Both the position numbers and the translations under genes were made by a program. From UBA1046 sp012511325 (GTDB taxonomy: Bacteria > Bacillota > Clostridia > Saccharofermentanales > DTU023), in the NCBI GenBank assembly GCA_050951925.1, contig JBMNJZ010000001.1, positions 992,001 through 1,056,000 of the forward strand: 64,000 nt of DNA, read 5' to 3'. The notes beneath the pieces were generated by a model that did not search any database, was not told the DNA's origin, and worked only from the letters and a program-made list of their open reading frames with translations. Every line of letters starts with the position of its first letter. Positions within the stretch are counted from its first letter, which is position 1. Shown here in pieces: positions 24,358 to 33,560 of the stretch.

Positions 24358-25904
24358 CTATCCTGTGTTCCTTCGCCTCTTAAGCGCAGAGCTACCGGTA
24401 AACCATCGATCGCATCGCGGATCTCGGCCACAACAAAGCTGAGGCGCTCAATGACTTCGCCCAGACCGGTATCGTACTCGGACAGTGTCTGATGGACGAA
24501 CTGAGCGGATTCGGTTGTAAAATGCGTGGTATTGTCCTGTATCGTCCGGTTAATTTCGGACAATTGTTGTACTTGGCGATCAAGATGAGCCAGTAGATCA
24601 GTGCTGTGCTCTTCCTGTTTCTTAGTCATTTCCGCCGCTTGTTCCAGCGCGGAAGCCGATTCGGTGATGGAGGCATTCAGTCTTTCGCTAAAAACACTGA
24701 TCTGGTTAGCCAGATTGCTAATATGCAGTGACAGTGAGCGATCCTCGCCCTGGTAAAGTCTGGCCAGCTTGTTGGTGCTGTCTCCGATCTTTTCCAGATA
24801 GTCACGGATGTCCAGCATCTCATTGGCCAGGTCGTTTTTAGCCAGAGTCATGAGACGAAGAGCTTCGGATATTTCCTGGTTGAGAGCGATATTCTGCTCG
24901 CGGGAGGTTTCCAATGTCTGTACGGAAACACCGACATAAGCTTCGGTCTCGGCGATCAAGTCATTGAGCTTGCCGAGATGTGCATTCAGCGGTTTAAGAT
25001 GATCCTCCAGGGAGCCGGTAACAGCGGAGGAAAACCGTGCTGCCAGATCAGCCATGCCTTTTTCCTGCCGTTCGGTCAGATCGGTAGCGAGTTGGCTCAG
25101 GGTGTCAGCTGCTTTTACAATAGGAGGCGATATTTCTTTAGACATGATCTGGCGTACACTGTGGTTTATACCTTGTGAGAATTCGCCTTCGACCAGCTTT
25201 CTGGCAGTTTGCTCGAATTCGGTGAGATTGTCTTTGATGGTCTGTTCATATTCGAACATACGGCCGGATAATTTGGCCAGACCGGTTTGTTCAGTAAAAA
25301 CAGGATAATTGTCAAGCAAAGCTCGATTCATTTGCAGAATTTTGTTGTCTATCTTCTCGCATACGGACTGGGTGACCAGCTTCAACAGATAGGATAGGGT
25401 TGCAGCTGCGATCAGAGATGACAACAGCAGGGAAACCACGGTACTGAAGTTTTCCTTAGGCACAAGAAACAAAGAAAAGGCAGCGGTTGCAGTTGACAAG
25501 AGGCCAAGCAGCATAATGATCTTGCTGTATAGACCATTGACAATATGGTTCTCCCGGGTTGTGAGCAGATCGTACCTGTTCAGTCTGCTGGCAGGGTCAT
25601 ATAGCCAACAATTATTGTGGTAATCGTGACTGCATCGCACAAGTTCTGTCAGAGCAGAAGATAGCAACTGGTCTTTGACTTCAGCCTGTCCCAGATAGTC
25701 GATCCTGGCGCTGATCATATCTATATCTGTTATCCGGGGATAAGGCGCATGTTCAATTATGGTCTCAAGTTCCATCAGTTGTTCGGCACTGCGGCGACCG
25801 ACTCTCACTGTCCGCCAGATGGCAAATAAGCTAAATGCCAGCAAGAACAACGGCATGGCCAGGATAAAGATGGAATTGATAATTGTTGAGATGTCATAGG
25901 GCAT
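24354..25904 (-). CDS. MotA/TolQ/ExbB-like three-helix membrane protein with long coiled-coil tail
   Basis: Function not established. The 516-residue protein has one hydrophobic segment at residues 8-30, a cytoplasmic stretch of about 90 residues, then two more segments at about 128-148 and 155-175 (KIIMLLGLLSTATAAFSLFL and VSLLLSSLIAAATLSYLL). This one-loop-two layout and the GLLSTATA/LLSSLIAAA small-residue helices resemble MotA/TolQ/ExbB ion-channel subunits, including ZorA. The remaining 330 residues form an extended helical, coiled-coil-like tail rich in Glu, Gln, Leu and Asn, similar in style to ZorA tails or methyl-accepting proteins. No OmpA-type or TolR-type partner is adjacent. The downstream gene overlaps by four bases. 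Assignment rests on topology, not on sequence motifs. Confidence 0.5.
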   Translation of the reverse strand: MPYDISTIINSIFILAMPLFLLAFSLFAIWRTVRVGRRSAEQLMELETIIEHAPYPRITDIDMISARIDYLGQAEVKDQLLSSALTELVRCSHDYHNNCWLYDPASRLNRYDLLTTRENHIVNGLYSKIIMLLGLLSTATAAFSLFLVPKENFSTVVSLLLSSLIAAATLSYLLKLVTQSVCEKIDNKILQMNRALLDNYPVFTEQTGLAKLSGRMFEYEQTIKDNLTEFEQTARKLVEGEFSQGINHSVRQIMSKEISPPIVKAADTLSQLATDLTERQEKGMADLAARFSSAVTGSLEDHLKPLNAHLGKLNDLIAETEAYVGVSVQTLETSREQNIALNQEISEALRLMTLAKNDLANEMLDIRDYLEKIGDSTNKLARLYQGEDRSLSLHISNLANQISVFSERLNASITESASALEQAAEMTKKQEEHSTDLLAHLDRQVQQLSEINRTIQDNTTHFTTESAQFVHQTLSEYDTGLGEVIERLSFVVAEIRDAIDGLPVALRLRGEGTQDR

Positions 25905-25967
25905 ACCTGATTCACAACCTCCGCATATAGTAATGGTTAATTAGCTTAAAATATTTATAATATGGTA

Positions 25968-25976
25968 ATTATAGCA
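25968..25976 (-). promoter_or_regulatory. Extended -10 promoter of the MotA/TolQ/ExbB-like operon
   Basis: Minus-strand TGCTATAAT, 63 bases before the start codon, followed downstream by GGAGG ahead of the gene. The same nonamer occurs upstream of greA. No clear -35 element was found. Confidence 0.5.
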
Positions 25977-26121
25977 TTATCAGGATAAAATCAATAATCA
26001 GAGACAATCAGAGCCGGAATCTGAGTCAGCGATTGACCGCAGATAGGAATAGTGAAAGAGTTTTCAGGACATCTGTGGTAATCTGTCTTTTGATAATGTC
26101 GTTATACGAATGAGGTGTTTG

Positions 26122-27780
26122 ATGTCAACAAAATATATTTTCGTTACCGGCGGTGTAGTGTCAGGCCTAGGCAAAGGCATTACGGCGGCAGCGTTAGGCA
26201 GACTGTTGATTGCCCGTGGACTCACCGTCAGAATTCAAAAATTTGATCCTTATATTAATGTAGACCCTGCCTTGATGAATCCCACTCAACATGGGGAAAT
26301 ATTTATCACGGAAGACGGCGCTGAGACTGATCTCGATATCGGCCATTATGAGCGCTTTACAGATGTTAACCTGTCCCGTGAAAGCGATATTACTTCCGGC
26401 AAGGTCTATCTCGACGTTATTAGCAGGGAAAGGGCAGGTGGTTATCACGGCGGCACCGTACAGGTCGTTCCCCATGTCATCAACGAGATTAAAGAGCATG
26501 TATTCCAGGTTTCGCGTGAGGGCAATCCGGATGTGGTGATTGCCGAGATTGGCGGCACGGTCGGAGATATGGAGGGTCAACCTTTTATTGAGGCGATAAG
26601 GCAGGTCAGCTATCAAGTGGGGAGAGAGAATGTTCTGTTTATTCATGTTACTCTATTGCCTTTCTTATCTAAAACCCGCGAACTCAAAACCAAGCCTACT
26701 CAGCACAGCGTACAGAAATTACTGTCTTTCGGGGTTCAGCCGGATATCCTGGTCTGTCGCACAGAAGTGCCCTTTGATCAGGGGCTGAAACAGAAACTGG
26801 CTCTCTATTGCAATGTCAAAGAAGAAGCGGTGATTCAGAACCTGGACTGTGATTCTGTCTATGAATTGCCGTTGCTATTAGAGCAAGAAGGGCTGGCCAG
26901 GGTGGTCTGTAATCATCTCGGAATCGCACAGTATGTCGAACCGGATCTGTCGGGCTGGAAAGATTTGGTGGCACGGATCAGAGCAGCCAGAAAGCCTCTC
27001 AATATTTCTCTGGTAGGGAAATATACGGAATTGTTTGATGCCTATTATTCAGTAACGGAAGCTCTCGACCACGCCAGCATTACACATGGTGCGATTCCGA
27101 ATATTGACTGGGTTGCGGCCGAGGATTTAGAGGGTCTGACTCCGACTGAAGTGGAAGAGAGATTTAGGGAATCAGATGCGATTCTGGTTCCGGGCGGTTT
27201 CGGCCCCAGAGGTATGGAAGGTATGATTGCAGCTGCGACAGCAGCCCGTACCAAACAGATACCATATTTGGGTTTGGGTCTGGGTATGCAGATGGCCGTT
27301 GTGGAAATCGCTCGCAATGTGGCCGGTATTCGCGACGCTCATACGGATGAGTGCGAGATGCCTTGCAGCGACATTTTTTATTATGCCGGGCTGACTGAAG
27401 AGATGACGAATAATTTGACCAAGATTCCTTATTCTGCTCAGCCGATGCGCATAGGCTCGTATCCGATGAAACTGGAGAAGGGCAGCGCTCTGGCAACTAT
27501 TTATAAGACGCTGGAAACAAAGGAAAGGCATCACCACAGACGTGAGCTAAATCCCGCCTTTCAGGCTACGCTGTCTGCTACCGGCCTTAAATTCAGCGGT
27601 ACTTCACCGGATGGCCTGCTGGTTGAAGCTTTTGAATATCCGGAGCATCCCTTTTTTGTGGGAATTATCTCCCATCCTGAATTTAAATCCAGGCCATACC
27701 GTCCGCATCCTCTCTTCGATGAGTTGATCCGGAAAGCTTTGACGCACCGCAAGATCAGGGAAGAAGTCAAAGTTGAGTGA
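26122..27780 (+). CDS. pyrG: CTP synthase lacking the glutaminase nucleophile cysteine
   Basis: Makes CTP from UTP and ATP using an amino donor. The synthase domain (residues 1-270) is intact, with P-loop VTGGVVSGLGKGI, then KFDPYINVDP and GEIFITEDGAETDLDIGHYERF. The glutamine-amidotransferase domain (about 295-552) keeps the fold motifs VPGGFGPRGMEG and SHPEFKSRPYRPHP with the triad His and Glu, but the nucleophile elbow reads PYLGLGLGMQ: codon 386 (27277-27279) is GGT, glycine, where family members have cysteine in GICLGMQ. Such an enzyme should use free ammonia only. ATG 26122 is chosen because GAGGTG is five bases upstream; ATG 26110 has none. Followed by guaB on the same strand. Confidence 0.93.
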   Translation: MSTKYIFVTGGVVSGLGKGITAAALGRLLIARGLTVRIQKFDPYINVDPALMNPTQHGEIFITEDGAETDLDIGHYERFTDVNLSRESDITSGKVYLDVISRERAGGYHGGTVQVVPHVINEIKEHVFQVSREGNPDVVIAEIGGTVGDMEGQPFIEAIRQVSYQVGRENVLFIHVTLLPFLSKTRELKTKPTQHSVQKLLSFGVQPDILVCRTEVPFDQGLKQKLALYCNVKEEAVIQNLDCDSVYELPLLLEQEGLARVVCNHLGIAQYVEPDLSGWKDLVARIRAARKPLNISLVGKYTELFDAYYSVTEALDHASITHGAIPNIDWVAAEDLEGLTPTEVEERFRESDAILVPGGFGPRGMEGMIAAATAARTKQIPYLGLGLGMQMAVVEIARNVAGIRDAHTDECEMPCSDIFYYAGLTEEMTNNLTKIPYSAQPMRIGSYPMKLEKGSALATIYKTLETKERHHHRRELNPAFQATLSATGLKFSGTSPDGLLVEAFEYPEHPFFVGIISHPEFKSRPYRPHPLFDELIRKALTHRKIREEVKVE

Positions 27781-27883
27781 GCCCGGCACCTGCTGACAGT
27801 TCGCTGTTTACGACTTTACTCTGTGGTTCTAAGCGTTATATGAACTATATTGTTTGGCGAAAAGTATATTAAAGGAGAGAAAT

Positions 27884-29389
27884 ATGGCTACGATCATTCC
27901 GGAACTGTCGCGTACTTTTAGTGAGTATCTGCTGCTTCCCAATTTGACAACTGAAGGATGCAAACCGGACAGGGTTGACTTGTCTACGCCGCTGGTGCGT
28001 TTCCGCAGAGGTGAACAGCCGCGCTATCGTTTGAATCTGCCCCTGGTTTCCGCGATTATGCAGTCTGTTTCTGATGATGGTATGGCGATTGCCCTGGCCC
28101 GCGAGGGGGGGCTGTCATTTATTTTTGGCTCGCAGTCAATCGCGGATCAAGCAGATATGGTGCGGCGAGTCAAGAAGTATAAAGCCGGTTTTGTTTCCAG
28201 TGACAGCAATATCCGACCTGATCAGACTTTACAGGATATTCTGGAAATTAAAGAACGTACGGGTCACTCGACAGTACCTGTTACTCATGACGGTTCACCC
28301 CAGGGTAAATTATTGGGCATCGTAACTTCACGTGATTATCGGGTAAGCAGGCTTGATCCCAACACGCCGGTACGGGATTTTATGACAACAATGCCTGATT
28401 TGATTACCGGTCAGGAAGGCATCACTCTGTCCGAAGCCAATGATATTATCTGGGACAATAAGCTGAACCAGCTACCGATCATAGATAAAGATGGCAATCT
28501 GGTTTCTATGGTTTTCCGCAAGGACTATGATCAACATAAAGCAAACCCGTATGAACTGCTGGATGAACACAAGAGCTTACTGTGCGGAGCTGGTATCAAT
28601 ACCAGGGATTATGAAGAAAGAGTTCCTGCTTTGCTGGAGGCGGGTGCAGATGTACTATGTCTTGACTCGTCGGATGGCTTTACAGAATGGCAACGCAAGG
28701 CGCTGGCCTGGGGCAGAGAGAAATACGGCGATGAAGTTCTGATCGGCGCGGGCAATGTGGTCGATGCCGAGGGCTTCCGTTTCTTGGCCGAAGCAGGCGC
28801 AGCCTTTATCAAAGTAGGTATCGGCGGCGGCTCTATCTGCATTACCAGAGAGCAAAAGGGCATAGGTCGCGGTCAGGCTTCTGCCGTCATCGAAGTTTCC
28901 AAAGCCCGTGACGAATATTTCGACGAAACGGGCATCTATGTTCCGATTTGCTCCGATGGTGGCATAGTCTACGATTATCATATGGTGCTGGCTCTGGCCA
29001 TGGGTTCGGATTTCCTAATGCTTGGGCGCTACTTTGCCCGCTTTGATGAGAGCCCGACCCGCAGACTGATGGTCAATGGCAATTATGTTAAGGAATACTG
29101 GGGCGAGGGCTCCAATCGCGCTCGCAACTGGCAGCGCTATGATGACGGCGGCTCAGGCGGGCATATGAACTTTGAAGAGGGGGTTGATTCCTATGTGCCC
29201 TATGCCGGTAAGCTGAAAGACAATCTGAAGGTGACAATGGCAAAAATCAAATCAACTATGTGCTCTTGCGGCGCAATCACAATTCCTGAGCTTCAGCAAA
29301 AGGCAAGACTGGTCAAAGTGTCTCCGACCAGCATCGTCGAGGGCGGAGCCCATAATGTCATTCAGAAAGAGAGTGACAGTCGAAATTAA
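27884..29389 (+). CDS. guaB: IMP dehydrogenase
   Basis: Oxidises IMP to XMP with NAD, the committed step of GMP synthesis. The 501-residue protein has the catalytic barrel split by a CBS-domain pair (residues about 100-225, containing GIVTSRDYR and NQLPIIDKDGNLV). The active-site loop GSICITREQKGIGRGQ carries the catalytic cysteine; ICSDGGIVYDYHM and FLMLGRYFARF form the phosphate site, and the flap has NWQRYDDGGSGG. ATG 27884 follows AAAGGAGA by seven bases, so an upstream TTG at 27854 is rejected. It stands 103 bases after pyrG: two nucleotide-interconversion enzymes side by side. Function is secure. Confidence 0.96.
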   Translation: MATIIPELSRTFSEYLLLPNLTTEGCKPDRVDLSTPLVRFRRGEQPRYRLNLPLVSAIMQSVSDDGMAIALAREGGLSFIFGSQSIADQADMVRRVKKYKAGFVSSDSNIRPDQTLQDILEIKERTGHSTVPVTHDGSPQGKLLGIVTSRDYRVSRLDPNTPVRDFMTTMPDLITGQEGITLSEANDIIWDNKLNQLPIIDKDGNLVSMVFRKDYDQHKANPYELLDEHKSLLCGAGINTRDYEERVPALLEAGADVLCLDSSDGFTEWQRKALAWGREKYGDEVLIGAGNVVDAEGFRFLAEAGAAFIKVGIGGGSICITREQKGIGRGQASAVIEVSKARDEYFDETGIYVPICSDGGIVYDYHMVLALAMGSDFLMLGRYFARFDESPTRRLMVNGNYVKEYWGEGSNRARNWQRYDDGGSGGHMNFEEGVDSYVPYAGKLKDNLKVTMAKIKSTMCSCGAITIPELQQKARLVKVSPTSIVEGGAHNVIQKESDSRN

Positions 29390-29460
29390 ACGATTTGCTT
29401 GCTTGATTTCCGGATTCGCGCCGGCAAATAGCAACTGTAGATTTTCGCCCGACCGATATG

Positions 29461-29469
29461 TGCTATAAT
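29461..29469 (+). promoter_or_regulatory. Extended -10 promoter of greA
   Basis: TGCTATAAT lies 75 bases before the greA ATG, with the TG one base before TATAAT. No good -35 hexamer is visible at the usual distance, consistent with an extended -10 promoter. Confidence 0.55.
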
Positions 29470-29544
29470 CGTCCCGTGTATTCGTAAGATGATAGTTCAG
29501 ACAGTTGTACTTGCGAAATGATCAATCCACCAGGAGGGAAGCAG

Positions 29545-30027
29545 ATGTCAGATAAAACTTATGGCTTGACTTACCAGGGAATTAAAGAATTTCAGCAGGA
29601 GCTGGAAGAGCGAAAGACTGTGATCGCCGCCGAGATAGCGGAGCGCTTGAAAGAAGCCCGTGCGCTGGGCGATCTGACTGAGAATTCAGAATATGATGAA
29701 GCTAAGACGGCGCAGGCTGAAAATGAAATGCGCATTCTGGAGATTGAAAATATCCTCAAGCATGCCAAAGTAATCGGTGATGAAGATATCAGTCAGGATG
29801 TAGTGACTCTGGGCGGCCAGGTTACTATCCGCGATCTGGAAACAGGAGAAGATATGGAATATGTGGTTGTCAGCTTCCAGGAGGAAGATATTTTCGGCAA
29901 TCGCATTTCCAGCGAGTCACCGGTAGGCAATGCCATTTTAGGCAAGAAAAAAGGCAATACAGTGACAGTCAAAACTCCGGCCGGTATGTTAGAGTATAAA
30001 ATCATGAACATCAGCAAACCATCCTGA
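29545..30027 (+). CDS. greA: Transcription elongation factor GreA
   Basis: Rescues backtracked RNA polymerase by stimulating transcript cleavage. The N-terminal coiled coil (residues about 1-75) shows the family pattern LTYQGIKEFQQELEERK, then LKEARALGDLTENSEYDEAK with the acidic tip residues D and E that reach the polymerase active site. The C-terminal FKBP-like domain has ISSESPVGNAILGKKKG. ATG 29545 is selected because AGGAGG at 29532-29537 is seven bases upstream; an earlier ATG at 29518 would precede that site. At 160 residues it has the normal length. lysS follows 87 bases later, a common greA-lysS arrangement in Clostridia. Confidence 0.96.
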   Translation: MSDKTYGLTYQGIKEFQQELEERKTVIAAEIAERLKEARALGDLTENSEYDEAKTAQAENEMRILEIENILKHAKVIGDEDISQDVVTLGGQVTIRDLETGEDMEYVVVSFQEEDIFGNRISSESPVGNAILGKKKGNTVTVKTPAGMLEYKIMNISKPS

Positions 30028-30114
30028 ATTTCGATTTGCTCGGGTGACAATTATGGTTCAAACCAAGCGGCCATCCGACAGGATAGGTCGCTAAATTTAT
30101 GAAAAGGTAAGAAT

Positions 30115-32085
30115 ATGACAAACGAACAAGAAAGCAATCTTATTTCGAACGATACTGCGGAGAAAGTCAGTGACCAGATTCAAATCCGTCTGGACAAACT
30201 GAAAGCTCTGCAGGAGGCAGGCGCGGATCCTTTTCTGAAAACTTCCTACGAAGTAACAGCGCAGGCAGCAGAAATTGTCGCTGATTTTGACCGAATGGCC
30301 GGCAAGATCGTCAGAATCGCCGGCAGGATCATGAGCAAAAGAGGCATGGGCAAAGTCAGCTTCTGCGATCTGCAGGACCGCTCGGGCAAAGTCCAGGTCT
30401 TCACGCGCGTCAATGATATCGGTGAGGAAAGTTATGCCAAATGGCAGGAATTCGACATCGGTGATATTGTCGGCCTTGAGGGCGAGGTCTTTCGCACCAA
30501 GCGCGGCGAGATATCGGTCCGCAATTCGAAATTCACCCTGCTGGCGAAATCCCTGCGTCCTTTGCCGGAGAAATTCCATGGCCTAAAGGATACCGATACC
30601 CGCTACCGCAAACGCTATCTCGACCTGATTGTCAATCCGGAAGTTAAAGAAACCTTTGAGAAGCGCAGCTTGATTATCCGCGCGATCCGCAATGAGCTGG
30701 AGGACAGGAATTTCCTGGAAGTCGAGACGCCCTTGCTAAATCTAATTCCCGGCGGCGCCGCGGCCAGACCATTCATCACTCATCACAATACGCTTGACTT
30801 GGATCTATATATGCGCGTATCGCCTGAACTGTATCTCAAGCGGTTGATTGTCGGCGGTCTGGAACGAGTTTTCGAGATCGGACGCAATTTCCGCAATGAG
30901 GGTATGAGTGTAAAGCACAATCCGGAATTTACCATGATGGAAGTTTACCAGGCTTATACTGACTATCACGGCATGATGGAGCTGACGGAGGCACTTATCG
31001 TCCGCGCCTGCAAAGCAGTCAACAAAGGCAGCACAATCATAAATTTCCAGGGTGTCGAGATTGATCTGACCCCTCCCTTCGCCAGAATCACCATGAGCGA
31101 TGCCGTGCGCGAGCATTCCGGTTTGGATTTTTCTTTAATCGAAGACGCTCAGCAGGCAAAACGGCTTGCCGGAGAAAAGGGCGTAGAGGGCATAGAGGAG
31201 CATATGGGTGTGGGCGATATATTAGAGCTCTGCTTTGAAACTTTTGCCGAGCCCAAACTGATTCAGCCTACCTTTGTCCTGGACTATCCGATCGAGATCT
31301 CGCCTCTGACCAAGAAAAAGCCAGGGCAACCGCATCTGACCGAGCGCTTTGAACTATTTATTTACGGCAGTGAATTCGGCAATGCCTATTCCGAATTGAA
31401 CGATCCTCTGGACCAGGAAGAGCGCTTCCGGGCTCAGATGGCCAAACGCCAAGCCGGTGATGATGAAGCCCATCTGCAGGATGATGATTTTGTCGAGGCC
31501 TTATCTCACGGCATGCCGCCTACCGGCGGTCTGGGGATCGGGATTGACCGTCTGGTCATGCTCTTGACCGACAATCCATCGATCAGAGATGTACTGCTGT
31601 TTCCCACCATGAAGCCGTTGGGCGTTCAAACGGCTGACAATCAAGTTTCTAGTTCTAGCGAGGAAGATGACAAAACTTACAACCGATTTTCAACCGCTTC
31701 TCAAAAATTAGATCTGTCTAAGGTAAAAGTAGAACCTTTATTTGCAGATATGGTTGATTTTGAAACTTTTTCGCAATCAGACTTTAGGGTGGTGAAGGTA
31801 TTAAATTGCGAAGAGGTTCCGAAGAGCGACAAGCTTCTGAAATTTACCTTGAACGATGGTTCGGGGACGGAGCGGATAATCTTAAGCGGAATCAAGGAAT
31901 ACTACAGGGCTGAAGACCTAATCGGGAAAACTCTGGTGGCTATAACAAATTTGCCGGTCAGAAAGATGATGGGTATAGCGTCACAAGGAATGGTTATCTC
32001 GGCGGTGTATGAATACAACGGCAAGGAAGGGCTGAATCTTCTAATCCTGGACGACAACATGCCTGCAGGAGCAAAGCTATATTAG
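30115..32085 (+). CDS. lysS: Lysyl-tRNA synthetase with C-terminal tRNA-binding (Trbp111/EMAP-type) domain
   Basis: Class II aminoacyl-tRNA synthetase charging tRNA-Lys. Residues about 60-165 are the anticodon-binding OB fold (GRIMSKRGMGKVSFCDLQD). The catalytic core carries motif 2 FEIGRNFRNEGMSVKHNPEF and motif 3 GLGIGIDRLVML, and would normally end near residue 505 at DVLLFPTMKPL. Here the frame continues through a Ser/Glu-rich linker (SSSSEEDDKTYN) into residues about 545-656, which match the MetRS C-terminal/Trbp111 tRNA-binding domain: DFRVVKVLNCEEVPKSDKLL, IILSGIKEYY, VAITNLPVRKMMGIASQGM. The extension probably raises tRNA affinity. Codon style changes at the junction, suggesting a later fusion. 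A terminator follows. Confidence 0.95.
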   Translation: MTNEQESNLISNDTAEKVSDQIQIRLDKLKALQEAGADPFLKTSYEVTAQAAEIVADFDRMAGKIVRIAGRIMSKRGMGKVSFCDLQDRSGKVQVFTRVNDIGEESYAKWQEFDIGDIVGLEGEVFRTKRGEISVRNSKFTLLAKSLRPLPEKFHGLKDTDTRYRKRYLDLIVNPEVKETFEKRSLIIRAIRNELEDRNFLEVETPLLNLIPGGAAARPFITHHNTLDLDLYMRVSPELYLKRLIVGGLERVFEIGRNFRNEGMSVKHNPEFTMMEVYQAYTDYHGMMELTEALIVRACKAVNKGSTIINFQGVEIDLTPPFARITMSDAVREHSGLDFSLIEDAQQAKRLAGEKGVEGIEEHMGVGDILELCFETFAEPKLIQPTFVLDYPIEISPLTKKKPGQPHLTERFELFIYGSEFGNAYSELNDPLDQEERFRAQMAKRQAGDDEAHLQDDDFVEALSHGMPPTGGLGIGIDRLVMLLTDNPSIRDVLLFPTMKPLGVQTADNQVSSSSEEDDKTYNRFSTASQKLDLSKVKVEPLFADMVDFETFSQSDFRVVKVLNCEEVPKSDKLLKFTLNDGSGTERIILSGIKEYYRAEDLIGKTLVAITNLPVRKMMGIASQGMVISAVYEYNGKEGLNLLILDDNMPAGAKLY

Positions 32086-32107
32086 GTTGAAAAAAGAATA
32101 CACTTAT

Positions 32108-32152
32108 AAGAACTGAGGTTGATACCGGACTCGACCTCAGTTCTTTATTTCT
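32108..32152 (+). terminator. Rho-independent terminator of lysS
   Basis: A 14-bp stem with one G-T wobble (32108-32121 with 32132-32145), followed by TATTTCTT, starting 22 bases after the lysS stop. The following 32153-32311 holds no supported gene; a minus-strand 40-codon frame without a start (ending at 32145) looks like a membrane-helix relic. Confidence 0.85.
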
Positions 32153-32311
32153 TACGGCTTCTTTTCCAAAGACTTATCAAAACAGTCACCATCATCGCCG
32201 CCAAAGCCCAACCAGCATACTTATGGCCAAAGTGATAGAGTACAAAACTTTTACTGCTCTTTTCATATCATAAAGACACCTATTTATTGTAATGTTTCGG
32301 TATCCTGCGTA

Positions 32312-33337
32312 TCAGGGTCTTGCTTTTCCGGCCAGAATTTCCCGGTAGTCCTTGAGATTTGCTTTGAGCAAGTTGGGAACGTCCAGCCCATACGGACACT
32401 TGCTCATACACTGTCCGCACCCGATACAATTATCTATATTGTTCATCATCATCTGAACAGAGGGAGTAAGCCAATTTGCGGATGGTGAACGCCTTATAAG
32501 CTGGGCCATCCTCGCGGCATTGCTTATCTTAATTCCAACCGGACAGGGCATGCAATATCCGCAAGCTCTACAGAAGTTGCCTGTAAGCTCTTGTCGTTCT
32601 TTTTCTATGAGAGCCAGCATCTCTTCAGTTAGCAGTGGCGGGTTCTCGAAATATCGCAAAAACTCTTCCAGCTCGCGCTCGCGCTGAATTCCCCAGATTG
32701 GCAAGACATCTTTGTATTGAGTCATAAAAGCGTATGCTGCGGCTGAATTGGTTATCAGGCCGCCTGAAAGTCCTTTCATCGCAATAAAGCCCACATTGGC
32801 CCTTTCGCATTTTTCTGCAAGCTCGACATCTTCTTCCGATGCCAGATAACAAAACGGGAACTGCAGAGTATCATAAAGACCGGAATCCACGCCTTCGTTA
32901 GCCACATTCGGCCGATGATTTGTTATGCCGATAAATCTTATCTTTCCCTGCTTTCTGGCTTCCAACATACATTCATACATACCCGTGCCGTCCCCCGGTT
33001 TATAACATACGGACGGATTGTGGAACTGGTAAATGTCTATGTAATCGGTTTTAAGGAGAGAGAGCGATTGGTCCAGATCCGCCCAAAAGGCTTCGGGAGT
33101 ATCGGCGGCGGTCTTTGTTGCGATAAAAATCTTGTCCCTGATTTTTTCGAAGGCTTGGCCCAGCTTTTCCTCGCTGTCGCTATACGAGCGTGCCGTATCG
33201 AAAAAAGTGAAGCCTCCTTCGTAGGCCTTTCTTAAAATTTTGACGGCAGTCTCCATGTCGCATCTCTGAATCGGAAGCGCGCCGAAACCGTTGCGATCGG
33301 TAATTATTCCGGTTCTTCCCAAAGTGATTTTTGCCAT
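32312..33337 (-). CDS. Aldo/keto reductase with C-terminal 4Fe-4S ferredoxin domain
   Basis: A 341-residue oxidoreductase. Residues 1-230 form the aldo/keto reductase barrel: the start LGRTGIITDRNGFGALP, catalytic Asp and Tyr in FFDTARSYSDSEEKLGQAF, catalytic Lys in FIATKTAADT, and His in IDIYQFHNPS. Residues about 255-341 carry two cysteine sets, CRACGYCMPCPVG and CIGCGQCMSKCPYGLD, for iron-sulfur clusters. Such proteins are frequent in anaerobes and probably exchange electrons through ferredoxin, but natural substrates are unknown. It converges with lysS and is divergent from the rsuA-like gene. The AT-leaning codon use resembles msrAB. Confidence 0.9.
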   Translation of the reverse strand: MAKITLGRTGIITDRNGFGALPIQRCDMETAVKILRKAYEGGFTFFDTARSYSDSEEKLGQAFEKIRDKIFIATKTAADTPEAFWADLDQSLSLLKTDYIDIYQFHNPSVCYKPGDGTGMYECMLEARKQGKIRFIGITNHRPNVANEGVDSGLYDTLQFPFCYLASEEDVELAEKCERANVGFIAMKGLSGGLITNSAAAYAFMTQYKDVLPIWGIQRERELEEFLRYFENPPLLTEEMLALIEKERQELTGNFCRACGYCMPCPVGIKISNAARMAQLIRRSPSANWLTPSVQMMMNNIDNCIGCGQCMSKCPYGLDVPNLLKANLKDYREILAGKARP

Positions 33338-33560
33338 TATTCCTTATTCCTTCTCCTCAACAGTAAGTAAACTATTGCAAATATACTATTGACATTATTT
33401 TCAATTGCATCTGCAATTCATTGTATATCATCTCACAGCACAAGATCAGAGAAGTGAAAATATGAGGTTGTTTTAGTTATACATTTGAGCAATCATATAT
33501 TCAGACACAATTTTTTTGCCATAATAAATGAACAGAACACAAATTATAGGTATAAAGCAA

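Noticed and set aside
32145..32268. Minus-strand frame encoding a membrane helix (HKYAGWALAAMMVTVLISLW) ending in a basic tail
   Set aside because: No start codon after the upstream stop and it overlaps the lysS terminator; at best a gene relic.
33528..33560. Upstream ATG of the rsuA-like gene as start
   Set aside because: It would lie within a few bases of the -10-like element and has no ribosome binding site; the S4 domain begins after the next ATG.
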